In this document: in pieces, positions 1-5,603 of the stretch
Layout: each line of letters begins with the position of its first letter
Numbering within the stretch: the stretch's first letter is position 1
NCBI GenBank assembly: GCA_012517635.1
Contig: JAAYUP010000370.1
Location: forward strand, 1 to 5,603
DNA length: 5,603 bases
Direction: 5' to 3'
DNA from: Candidatus Atribacter alterifermentans
GTDB lineage: Bacteria > Atribacterota > Atribacteria > Atribacterales > Atribacteraceae
Translations under genes and position numbers: made by a program
Notes under the pieces: generated by a model
Database searches by the model: none
What the model saw: the letters and a program-made list of their open reading frames with translations, nothing else
Told to the model about the DNA's origin: nothing

Positions 1-27
1 CCAGATGAGGATGAAAATCAAAGGATT

Positions 28-52
28 CGACATGCCATGGCATGTCGCTACA
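28..52 (-). repeat. REP-like unit 1 (perfect 20-bp palindrome plus TGTAG)
   Basis: Positions 28-47 read CGACATGCCATGGCATGTCG, a perfect 20-bp palindrome centred between 37 and 38. CTACA follows at 48-52, so the minus strand reads TGTAG followed by the palindrome. The stem sequence is unlike units 2 and 3, but length and tail position are the same. The stem has no unpaired loop, so a folded single strand would have to open its central bases. Confidence 0.7.
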
Positions 53-58
53 TGAATC

Positions 59-83
59 GGGCGCAATAAATTGCGCCCCTACA
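59..83 (-). repeat. REP-like unit 2 (9-bp stem, 2-nt centre, TGTAG)
   Basis: GGGCGCAAT at 59-67 pairs perfectly with ATTGCGCCC at 70-78 around a central AA, and CTACA follows at 79-83. The outer C and G pairs, the ATAAAT core and the GCCCCTACA end are shared with unit 3 read on the opposite strand. Confidence 0.75.
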
Positions 84-96
84 TTTTAAATTATTT

Positions 97-121
97 TGTA
101 GGGGCTTGATTTATCATGCCC
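97..121 (+). repeat. REP-like unit 3 (TGTAG plus imperfect palindrome)
   Basis: TGTAG at 97-101 is followed by GGGC, T, TGAT, a TT centre, ATCA, T and GCCC at 102-121: a nine-position stem with one T-T mismatch. TGTAGGGG at 97-104 is also the exact inverted copy of CCCCTACA at 76-83, so units 2 and 3 can form one larger hairpin with a 13-nt loop. Confidence 0.75.
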
Positions 122-225
122 GTGTATTTTCAGGATAGGATAGAGATAAATAACCACTAGAATAGTTTATTTATGGAATCAATCAAAAAAACACATTTAT
201 TGGCAATATCGTTTTTGAATGTCAA

Positions 226-537
226 TTATTTCCGAATGATTTCAATATCTTGGCGAACACAATTTTCTTCTGGATCATAAGCTTCGATAGATATTAAGTT
301 TTTCCCTTTGTTTAATGGTATCTCGACACGGAGTTGATAAATCTCATCGGCTAACCATCGAATATCTTGTTTTAAAACCCTTTTTCCATTCAAATAGACT
401 TTTTCAAGATTTCCTTTCAGATCAGCAACCAAAATTATTTTAGAAGACGAAACGGCTGTTCCAGGAAGGGGTGCAACAATTTCTATTGAGAGTGGTGATA
501 TAACATCTATATTTGGAGGTTTTATTTCTTCAACCGA
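226..537 (-). pseudogene. Ig-like beta-sandwich domain cut off from Kelch gene by in-frame TGA
   Basis: This stretch continues the Kelch reading frame directly after its TGA (538-540) and stays open for 103 codons to a TAA at 226-228. The translation starts with a Pro-rich linker (SVEEIKPPNIDVISP), then a strand-turn pattern IEIVAPLPGTAV, a VYLNGK hairpin (residues 47-52), the strand YQLRVEIPL, a GKNLISIEAYD motif (78-88) and a last strand DIEIIRK. This is the usual pattern of bacterial Ig-like domains on secreted or surface proteins. The first possible start in frame is the TTG at 430-432. It has no Shine-Dalgarno site and would lose the first beta strand, so independent translation is unlikely. 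No ATG, GTG or TTG lies between the TGA and that TTG. The likely reading is the C-terminal domain of a Kelch-Ig protein lost through a nonsense change, or reached only by stop readthrough. A sequencing error would also explain it. Confidence 0.7.
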
Positions 538-1479
538 TCACTTTTCATAAGTTTTCACAAATGCCGACCTTTCACCAAAATCCTGACCTCCACCAAAAAC
601 AAAAATTGTACCATCAACTGTAGCCGCTCCAAAACCCCAACGTGGGTTATTCATTGGAGGAAGCGAATCCCAAGTCTCACTTTGAATATCATAGACATCC
701 ACCGAAGCTAAATGTCCTACATCATCATTATAACCACCTATTATATAAATCTTTTCCCCAACAAGAAGAGCTTGACAATTTTCCCTTGGTGTTGGTAAAT
801 GAGCCCCTTTAGCCCAAGAATTGATCCTGGTATTCAATATGTAAAGGGTATCAAGAATTTTTCCACTCTCATCAACCCCACCAAAAATAAAAATCTTATC
901 CCCAAAAGAAACAATCCCAAAATTATATAAGCTCTCTTTCATAGTTGGTCCTAATGACCATTCATCTTGAACTGGATCATAGATTTCAACAGCATTAGTG
1001 TTATGAAAATCAACTGTTCGACCACCAATTACATAAATTTTATCGTTGGACACAGCGCTCTCCATCCATCCCCTTCGGGAAGGGAGCGGTTTTCCTTTGC
1101 TCCAAGTATTGTTTTCAGGATTGTATATTTCAACGGTATTCATAAAAAACCGACCATCTTCTCGGTACCCCCCGATGACATATATTTTCCCTTGATAGGC
1201 CGAAGCAGCAAAATTTGTTTTCTTTTCCTTCATTGGATTTACTGGCATCCAAGCATTATTTTTTGGATTGTAAACATCTACTAAATTGGTGATACCTTTT
1301 TCTGAAGATACCCCACCAAGCAGATAAATTTTTCCATTCAGCTCAATAGCCTTAAAATTGACTCTACCGTTAAGTGGGATAGTTCCTATTTGAATCCATT
1401 TTTCTGAAGCGAGTGCACAAAAAGAAAAAATTGTAAAGAAAAAAACCAACAACATCAATAACCACAATTTCATTTTCAT
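538..1479 (-). CDS. Secreted six-bladed Kelch beta-propeller protein
   Basis: The protein has 313 aa. Residues 1-25 are a Sec signal peptide (MKMK, a hydrophobic stretch rich in L and F, cleavage likely after ALA), so it acts outside the cytoplasm. Six Kelch repeats follow, each with a GG doublet after a GKIYVIGG-type strand and most with a later V-x-Y-P...W strand: GG at about 55-56, 103-104, 152-153, 200-201, 248-249 and 296-297. The sixth blade lacks its own Trp strand. The N-terminal EKWIQIG segment (residues 26-32) can supply it, which closes the ring in the usual way. Kelch propellers are binding scaffolds, some are sugar oxidases; no catalytic residues can be assigned here. The ATG at 1477-1479 has GGGAGGT at 1489-1495, 9 nt upstream; a second ATG two codons later is possible. 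It lies 91 nt downstream of the PsbP-like gene with no clear terminator between, so co-transcription is likely. Its TGA stop is followed in frame by an Ig-like domain, so the intact ancestral protein was probably about 417 aa. Confidence 0.85.
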   Translation of the reverse strand: MKMKLWLLMLLVFFFTIFSFCALASEKWIQIGTIPLNGRVNFKAIELNGKIYLLGGVSSEKGITNLVDVYNPKNNAWMPVNPMKEKKTNFAASAYQGKIYVIGGYREDGRFFMNTVEIYNPENNTWSKGKPLPSRRGWMESAVSNDKIYVIGGRTVDFHNTNAVEIYDPVQDEWSLGPTMKESLYNFGIVSFGDKIFIFGGVDESGKILDTLYILNTRINSWAKGAHLPTPRENCQALLVGEKIYIIGGYNDDVGHLASVDVYDIQSETWDSLPPMNNPRWGFGAATVDGTIFVFGGGQDFGERSAFVKTYEK

Positions 1480-1570
1480 CCAAATCGAACCTCCCGAAAG
1501 CTGTGGTCTTGTAATAAGCTTTTTTATATAATCCCTAACCTTTTTTTAAATTTCGTTAATGACGGCTCTT

Positions 1571-2293
1571 TTAATCAAACTGCGGTAAAGCATCCTGAGT
1601 TTGTGGTGACGGTTGAATACTTGGTTGGTCAAACTGGGGGAGGTTGGTTTGAGGTGTTTGTTCAGGAATGAATGGAAGCTGCTGCTCCGGAACTAAGGGA
1701 GTTTGTTGTTGGAAGGGCTGTTGTTGTTGGAAGGGCTGTTGTTGGAAAGGTGTTGGTTGGACCGCCATGAAGCTAAATGAACCTAACACTTGACTGAATA
1801 CAGATTGATACTGCTGATATTTGTTTGCGTCGGAAGTACACTGAAGAATATAAGCTTGATTTTGATTAATAATATAGACAACTAAAAACGCCATGTTCAT
1901 TTGTTGCATAGAACCAGTATAAAGAGCGTACTTTGCTGGAATATTTCCTATAGCAATGTTTTGCGACTGAACTACTTGAAGATTTGGTATTTGGGATTGG
2001 GATTGTTGAGTATACATATTGGCAAGAGTGTCAAGATCCATCTGGTATTGAAGAGGAAAAATCATAATTGATATATTCTCTTGAAAGAAATCTTGTTGTG
2101 ACTCCATAGGAGATATAAAATATATCACTTCTTGTCCATAAAAATTTTGCGCACTCTGCTGCCAACCAGTTGGTACTTGAAGAGAAAACCCCTTCTGTGG
2201 GTTTTGATAAGGCACAAAGTTTTGACCATAAACTATAAACGAGATACTAAAAATTAAAATCATTACTATTATAGATATAATTTTCTTATCCAC
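1571..2293 (-). CDS. Secreted PsbP/DUF1795-like protein with Q/P-rich repeat tail
   Basis: The protein has 240 aa. Residues 1-23 form a Sec signal peptide (MDKK, a long Ile-rich core, cleavage likely after VYG). Residues about 26-175 match the PsbP/DUF1795 (DcrB-like) fold: an opening PYQNPQKGFSLQVPTGW motif, an ISIMIFPL strand, a helix MDLDTLANMY, a GNIPAKYALYTG strand turn, and a closing helix KYQQYQSVFSQVLGSFSF. Bacterial members are exported, and their function is mostly unknown. Residues 176-240 are low complexity, with tandem PFQQQ units and a repeated LPQFD near the end, probably a disordered linker or surface tail. The start is GTG at 2291-2293, supported by AAGGAGGG at 2301-2308, 7 nt upstream. 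It appears to be the first gene of a transcript that continues into the Kelch gene, both exported. The fold call rests on the N-terminal pattern, not on catalytic residues. Confidence 0.75.
   Translation of the reverse strand: MDKKIISIIVMILIFSISFIVYGQNFVPYQNPQKGFSLQVPTGWQQSAQNFYGQEVIYFISPMESQQDFFQENISIMIFPLQYQMDLDTLANMYTQQSQSQIPNLQVVQSQNIAIGNIPAKYALYTGSMQQMNMAFLVVYIINQNQAYILQCTSDANKYQQYQSVFSQVLGSFSFMAVQPTPFQQQPFQQQQPFQQQTPLVPEQQLPFIPEQTPQTNLPQFDQPSIQPSPQTQDALPQFD
1703..1750 (-). repeat. Tandem 18-bp repeat encoding QPFQQQ units
   Basis: Two identical 18-bp copies, TTGTTGTTGGAAGGGCTG at 1703-1720 and 1721-1738, are followed by a partial, diverged copy up to 1750. They encode the PFQQQ repeats of the PsbP-like protein's tail. 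The perfect identity of the two copies suggests recent slippage or duplication, so copy number may vary among strains. Confidence 0.85.
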
Positions 2294-2300
2294 TCTAAAA

Positions 2301-2308
2301 CCCTCCTT
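2301..2308 (-). promoter_or_regulatory. Shine-Dalgarno site fixing a GTG start
   Basis: The minus strand reads AAGGAGGG here, 7 nt before the GTG at 2293. It decides the start of the PsbP-like gene, because no ATG lies at the beginning of the signal peptide. Confidence 0.8.
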
Positions 2309-2353
2309 TTTTTGATATCATTTTTCTCATCTTCAAAAAAATTTCTAATTATG

Positions 2354-2382
2354 ATTATAATTTCCACCATCCTATAAAACAA
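2354..2382 (-). promoter_or_regulatory. Probable sigma-70-type promoter for PsbP-like/Kelch transcript
   Basis: On the minus strand a perfect TATAAT (2354-2359) lies 17 nt from TTGTTT (2377-2382), which matches the TTG of the -35 consensus TTGACA. Transcription would start near 2347 and give a leader of roughly 50 nt before the GTG at 2293. The region is very AT-rich, so a chance match is possible. I found no equally good promoter for the divergent plus-strand gene in 2294-2493. Confidence 0.45.
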
Positions 2383-2493
2383 TATTAAATATTCGACTGT
2401 TTCTTATTTTTTTATTCAAAAAAAGAAATATTTCTATAAAAGAGCGGTTTTCACTTATATCATATTAATTCAATTCTATAGGAGGTTTTGTAA

Positions 2494-2859
2494 ATGTTAA
2501 AAATCCTAACCAAAAAAAGCCTGATAATCAATTTAATGATCGGTTTCATTCTTTTTAGTGGAGTTGCTTTTGCTCATCCCCCTTCAACAATTAACGCAAC
2601 CTTTGACCAACAAACTAAAATTCTAACCATTCAAACAATCCATAATGTTCCGAATCCATCTGGCGATCACTACATTCAAGAAATGAAAGTAAAACTCAAC
2701 GGAAAAGATATGATCATTCAATATTTTCTAACTCAAACCTCCTCAGGCATTCAGGAAGCCCAGTATCTTCTTATAGATGCTCATTCGGGAGATACCATTG
2801 AAGTTTATGCTCTATGCAATAAGTTCGGTGACAAAACTATAACCTTAAAATTTGATTAG
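2494..2859 (+). CDS. Secreted desulfoferrodoxin/superoxide-reductase-fold protein, active site incomplete
   Basis: The protein has 121 aa. Residues 1-27 are a Sec signal peptide ending AFA, so the mature protein starts HPPSTINATFD. The rest resembles the C-terminal iron-binding domain of desulfoferrodoxin/neelaredoxin: an H50...NP...HYI segment (HYI at 59-61), a KVKLNGKDMI hairpin, DAHSGDTIEVYALCN, and a closing beta strand. Superoxide reductases bind iron with four His and one Cys, the last two in a CNxHG motif. Here the motif is CNKFG: Cys108 is kept but the His is replaced by Phe, and the first His pair is rearranged around an NP. A related group of small exported proteins starting AHPPS carries the same changes, as far as I recall. 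Superoxide reduction is therefore doubtful, and a structural or different metal role is possible. The start is ATG at 2494 with AGGAGGT at 2480-2486. It is monocistronic, divergent from the PsbP-like gene and convergent with the threonine aldolase. Confidence 0.75.
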   Translation: MLKILTKKSLIINLMIGFILFSGVAFAHPPSTINATFDQQTKILTIQTIHNVPNPSGDHYIQEMKVKLNGKDMIIQYFLTQTSSGIQEAQYLLIDAHSGDTIEVYALCNKFGDKTITLKFD

Positions 2860-2919
2860 CGCAATTAAAATTGATTCTTTTCATTTGACATTTTGGAGAA
2901 TTCAATTTAAAATTTTGTT

Positions 2920-3066
2920 GTGGGTTCTGAGAAGCTGGTATGCGAAAAAGCCTCCTATAAGAGGGTTTGACTCTCTTAGAAAGCTCTGTGGTCAGTGAGC
3001 GATTATAATGGCAAATGTCTGGTGTTTTAAACCGACAGAAAACGCAACCGGTTTGTTAGAGCCCAT
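2920..3066. other. Convergent intergenic region with nested inverted repeats, possible structured RNA
   Basis: The gap between convergent genes (2860-3138) holds no credible coding frame. An 11-pair helix can form between 2920-2930 and 3056-3066, with three G-T pairs and a GGG/CCC core. Three hairpins lie inside it: TAAGAG 2958-2963 with CTCTTA 2973-2978; GCTC 2983-2986 with GAGC 2997-3000; AAACCG 3029-3034 with CGGTTT 3049-3054. The last one ends one base before the closing helix resumes. On the plus strand TTTTT follows the closing helix (3066-3070), so it could also end transcription of the gene ending at 2859. I do not recognise a known RNA family, the strand is unknown, and chance pairing has not been excluded. 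Confidence 0.3.
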
Positions 3067-3138
3067 TTTTATGTATCTGCTTTTTTTAAATGCCATCAAC
3101 TTGTTAGTAAAAAATCAATCATCCATCTATAAGGACTT

Positions 3139-4197
3139 TTAAATTACATTTTGCAAATATTCCTTCATTATCATGATTACCCGATCAATTTTCCTTTTGT
3201 CGATCCAATAATGAGTAACCAAGCGATATTCATTTGCTGAGGGTGGATTAATTTTTATATTTTTTTTATACAAAAATTGAACAAAAGTATTTGAATCAAA
3301 ATTCCTCTTTTGAATTCGGAAAAAAACCATGTTTATGTCAAGACGATCGTTAAAAATTTCAAACCCAGGGATTTCACTGAGTCTTTGAGCTAAATATTGG
3401 GCATTTTCGTGGTCAACAGAAAGACGGTGAACCATTTTTTTTAATGAAATTATTCCGGCAGCGGCTAAATATCCACTTTGACGAAGTCCACCACCCATTA
3501 ACTTACGATTTTTCAGTGCCCGATTAATAAAGGATTTACTGCCTGCTAAAATAGATCCAATTGGTGCGCATAAACCTTTGGAAAGACAAAACATCACTGA
3601 ATCGCAATATTGGCTTATTTCGGTCGCATCTACTTTCAAAGCCAAAGCAGCATTAAAAATACGAGCACCATCAAGATGAATTGGTACGCCCAATGACTTG
3701 CTATAGTTAAAAATCTCTTTCATATCAACAAGAGGTATCACTTTTCCTGAAGAATGGGCATTTTCAAGGCAAATTAAAGCAGTTCTTGGGTTGTGAATAT
3801 CCCCATCACGATAACGCTGTTGCAAATCGTTAATAGTGATACGACCTTTCACATCGGGAATACACCGCAATTGAACTCCAGCGATTACTGCCGATGCTCC
3901 AACCTCATGCATGACAATATGATTACTTTCGGGTATGAGTATTTCGTCTCCTCTCTCAGTATGAGAAATCAGAGCTAATTGATTCCCAAAAGTCCCTGAA
4001 GGCACAAATAATGCTGATTCTTTCCCAACCATTTTTGCAGCTAAATCTTGTAAGGTTAGTGTCGTTGGATCATCCTGGTAAACATCATCACCTACTTCAG
4101 CCCTAACCATAGCATCTAACATTTCTTCAGTAGGATGGGTTACGGTATCACTTCGTAAATCTATCCATTGACTATGGTAATGGTTGCTAATTAACAA
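3139..4197 (-). CDS. ltaE: Low-specificity L-threonine aldolase (PLP enzyme)
   Basis: This fold-type I PLP enzyme cleaves L-threonine or allo-threonine to glycine and acetaldehyde in the cytoplasm. The 352 aa are close to family length. Visible family motifs are IDLRSDTVTHPT (12-23), VGDDVYQDDPT (35-45), the PSGTFGNQ cofactor loop (66-73), NHI with His93 which stacks on PLP, LENAHSSGKV (143-152) with the second active-site His148, HLDGARIFNA (174-183) with Asp176 and Arg179, the Schiff-base lysine Lys207 in LSKGLCAPIGS, GGGLRQSG (235-242) and RLVTHYW (325-331). All key residues are present, so it should be active. The start is TTG at 4195-4197, supported by AAGAGGAAG nine bases upstream; the next Met is residue 26, inside the conserved core. 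It is the last gene of the operon, 38 nt after cobT. Whether it supplies glycine, degrades threonine, or serves the neighbouring genes cannot be told from the sequence. Confidence 0.93.
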   Translation of the reverse strand: MLISNHYHSQWIDLRSDTVTHPTEEMLDAMVRAEVGDDVYQDDPTTLTLQDLAAKMVGKESALFVPSGTFGNQLALISHTERGDEILIPESNHIVMHEVGASAVIAGVQLRCIPDVKGRITINDLQQRYRDGDIHNPRTALICLENAHSSGKVIPLVDMKEIFNYSKSLGVPIHLDGARIFNAALALKVDATEISQYCDSVMFCLSKGLCAPIGSILAGSKSFINRALKNRKLMGGGLRQSGYLAAAGIISLKKMVHRLSVDHENAQYLAQRLSEIPGFEIFNDRLDINMVFFRIQKRNFDSNTFVQFLYKKNIKINPPSANEYRLVTHYWIDKRKIDRVIMIMKEYLQNVI

Positions 4198-4206
4198 ATT
4201 ATGTCA

Positions 4207-4215
4207 CTTCCTCTT
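4207..4215 (-). promoter_or_regulatory. Shine-Dalgarno site fixing a TTG start
   Basis: The minus strand reads AAGAGGAAG here, 9 nt before the TTG at 4197. It supports the TTG as start of the threonine aldolase, since the next ATG would remove the conserved N-terminal RSDTVT motif. Confidence 0.7.
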
Positions 4216-4235
4216 TTATAATCAATTTAAATAAA

Positions 4236-5228
4236 TCAACTCTTTTCAACCATTGCTTGATATAACTGTTCAGTTTTTCTTATTACTCGAATGGGTGTTA
4301 CCCCTAATTGTTCAGCATACCAAACTGCTCCTCCAGCACCAACGCCTTCCTTGACAAATCCTTTTTCATAATCAGCAAGACCAGGAAAATGTGACTGGCT
4401 AAAATCGAGTGGTGCAGAATAAATATCAACCTGAATTTGTTTGGCAAGGTCAAGAAAATGGGCATATTTATCACGTACCACATAGGTCGTAGTAGCAACC
4501 AAGAGTGGTTTATTATATCTAGCTTGTCGAAGTAAGGCAGCAACTGCCAGCATTTGTGTCCCACCAGCGAGAATGATATCTCTTTCATCTTCAATACCGG
4601 TAACCATGCCAAATACGGTAGCCTGCATCGGATCTCCTAGTTCGCGAATGGCATCAATCGGTTTTCCATGCAAATCACCGAATTTTATTCCAATTCTCTT
4701 GGCTGTATTTGCCCAAATTTGATCTTTAAGCTGAATAGGATTAATTGGACTCGCCGATGAAACCATACCATTATATCCTAATGCTTTTAATACTAAATAG
4801 GCAGTAGTGGTTCCGCCAGGTAGTGATTCAGCAATCACGATCTTTTTTGAGGATTTTCCTAAAATTTGACCTAAAGATTTGGATTTTTCAATCAACATTT
4901 CTACCTCTGGAACCGCCTGGTTGATTTGTGGGTCTTGCCCAGGATTCGCATTCATTTCAATATAGGGAACGACCGGTGGGAGATAGGTGCCAGAACGAAT
5001 AATGAAGATAGGAAATCCAGCTTCACAACTTGCGGCACGGGTAATTATCGCCGGTGTTGGATGCCCTTGAGGATCAACAGGAATAGCATCGATGACATGA
5101 GGTTTCCCCCACAAAAGCAGATCAGCATCAGCCGGGGCAGTATAAGGAATAACCTCAGGATTTGAGCCTGCGATTGATACCCCAGGTATTTTACTGACGT
5201 CGCTGCCACTTATCACTAAAACAAACAT
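4236..5228 (-). CDS. cobT: Archaeal-type CobT, nicotinate-nucleotide-dependent phosphoribosyltransferase (UPF0284/TIGR00303)
   Basis: Members of this family, known from archaea and cyanobacteria, are the counterpart of bacterial CobT. They transfer phosphoribose from nicotinate mononucleotide to a lower-ligand base, giving the alpha-riboside phosphate used in the nucleotide loop of cobalamin-type corrinoids. The 330 aa are near family length. Motifs seen are ISGSDVSKIPGVSIAGSNP (6-24), YTAPADADLLLWG (29-41), PTPAIITRAA (58-67), the glycine-rich ESLPGGTTTAYLVLKALGY (134-152), GDPMQ (198-202), AGGTQM (221-226) and KEGVGAGGAVWYA (293-305). Glu294 in the last motif may match the catalytic Glu of bacterial CobT (inference). 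The ATG at 5226-5228 has AAGGAGG at 5239-5245. It lies 30 nt after the aldolase gene and 38 nt before ltaE, so the three are very likely one operon. No other cobalamin gene is visible, so the base it activates is unknown. Confidence 0.88.
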   Translation of the reverse strand: MFVLVISGSDVSKIPGVSIAGSNPEVIPYTAPADADLLLWGKPHVIDAIPVDPQGHPTPAIITRAASCEAGFPIFIIRSGTYLPPVVPYIEMNANPGQDPQINQAVPEVEMLIEKSKSLGQILGKSSKKIVIAESLPGGTTTAYLVLKALGYNGMVSSASPINPIQLKDQIWANTAKRIGIKFGDLHGKPIDAIRELGDPMQATVFGMVTGIEDERDIILAGGTQMLAVAALLRQARYNKPLLVATTTYVVRDKYAHFLDLAKQIQVDIYSAPLDFSQSHFPGLADYEKGFVKEGVGAGGAVWYAEQLGVTPIRVIRKTEQLYQAMVEKS

Positions 5229-5258
5229 CCCAATTATTCCTCCTTATCGCTTAGAACT

Positions 5259-5603
5259 TCAACGATTATTTTCTTTTTTTATGAGTTCCATCCGATATTT
5301 TTCAGCATCGAGATTTCTAATTTCTTCACATTCTTTTGAAGATAAAATTCGAGGGTCACCAAATTGTTTTGCCGCAATTAATATTCTGGCTGACTCTTCA
5401 ATCAATTCAGTTCTTTGAAACGCTTCTTTTAAATTTTGACCAACCGTCAATGCACCATGGCCGAGCATGAGAACTCCATTTTTATCTTTTATTTGGTTTT
5501 GAACCGCCCGGGCTAGTTCAGCAGTACAAGGAGTCACATAATCAATATAACCTAAGGACCCTAAATAAGCGACAAAATCTGGGAACATTGGCTCGATTTT
5601 TCC
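5259..5603 (-). CDS. Class II aldolase/adducin-family protein, 3' part (5' end beyond window)
   Basis: Only the last 114 codons are in the window; the frame runs open through the right edge (GKIEP precedes the Met at 5586-5588), so that Met is internal. The sequence matches the C-terminal half of the FucA/AraD class II aldolase fold: IEPMFPDFVAYLGSLGYIDY, VTPCTAELARAVQNQI, then GVLMLGHGALTVGQNLKEAF and the helix RTELIEESARILIAA. The His of GHGALTVG (about residue 49 of the visible part) matches the third zinc-binding His of L-fuculose-1-phosphate aldolase; the other zinc ligands lie outside the window. These zinc enzymes cleave sugar phosphates such as L-fuculose-1-phosphate to dihydroxyacetone phosphate and an aldehyde, but the family also contains epimerases, dehydratases and decarboxylases, so the substrate is open. 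It is the upstream neighbour of cobT. Confidence 0.88.
   Translation of the reverse strand, partial: GKIEPMFPDFVAYLGSLGYIDYVTPCTAELARAVQNQIKDKNGVLMLGHGALTVGQNLKEAFQRTELIEESARILIAAKQFGDPRILSSKECEEIRNLDAEKYRMELIKKENNR

Larger units (their letters stand above)
28..121. repeat. REP/BIME-like array of three GTAG-hairpin units
   Basis: Three 20-nt palindromes lie at 28-47, 59-78 and 102-121. Each is bordered by the pentamer TGTAG, read in the unit's own direction: CTACA at 48-52 and 79-83 on the plus strand, TGTAG at 97-101 on the plus strand. Units 1 and 2 point to the minus strand and unit 3 to the plus strand, so units 2 and 3 face each other with their GTAG ends inward across 13 nt. This is the layout of REP sequences (GTAG tetranucleotide 5' of an imperfect palindrome) and of BIMEs, which are mobilised by Y1 HUH transposases of the RAYT/TnpA-REP family. 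No such transposase is in the window. The array lies downstream of the minus-strand Kelch gene, a usual REP position, where it could end transcription or protect the mRNA 3' end (inference). The bases from 122 to 225 hold nothing else I can recognise. Confidence 0.75.

Overview
The window is AT-rich bacterial DNA with strong AGGAGG-type Shine-Dalgarno sites, some TTG and GTG starts, and several exported proteins with Sec signal peptides. A secreted desulfoferrodoxin-like protein beginning AHPPS after its signal peptide, together with an archaeal-type CobT (UPF0284/TIGR00303 family), suggests an anaerobe from a deep-branching or candidate phylum. Atribacterota or a similar lineage would fit, but this is a weak inference from gene types and base composition.

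Layout. Positions 1-121 hold three REP-like hairpin units, each a 20-nt palindrome preceded by GTAG (in the unit's own direction). Two of them face each other as in a BIME. Positions 226-1479 (minus strand) hold a secreted six-bladed Kelch propeller gene. After its TGA stop, the same frame stays open for 103 codons that encode an Ig-like beta-sandwich domain, so the locus looks like one Kelch-Ig gene cut by a single nonsense codon. Upstream of it on the same strand is a secreted PsbP/DUF1795-like protein with a Q/P-rich repeat tail (1571-2293). A divergent promoter region (2294-2493) separates this from a small plus-strand secreted superoxide-reductase-fold protein (2494-2859).

Positions 2860-3138 form a gap between convergent genes and contain a nested set of inverted repeats that could fold as a cloverleaf-like RNA. 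Positions 3139-5603 hold a minus-strand operon read from the right edge: the 3' part of a class II (FucA/AraD-type) aldolase, an archaeal-type CobT, and a low-specificity L-threonine aldolase, with gaps of 30 and 38 nt.

The left half therefore encodes envelope or extracytoplasmic proteins, probably including a binding or adhesion scaffold. The right half encodes cytoplasmic small-molecule metabolism: aldol cleavage, lower-ligand activation for corrinoids, and threonine to glycine plus acetaldehyde. No tRNA, rRNA, CRISPR array or transposase gene was seen. The most interesting points are the in-frame TGA splitting the Kelch-Ig gene, the REP/BIME array with compensatory stem changes, and the possible structured RNA in the convergent gap.
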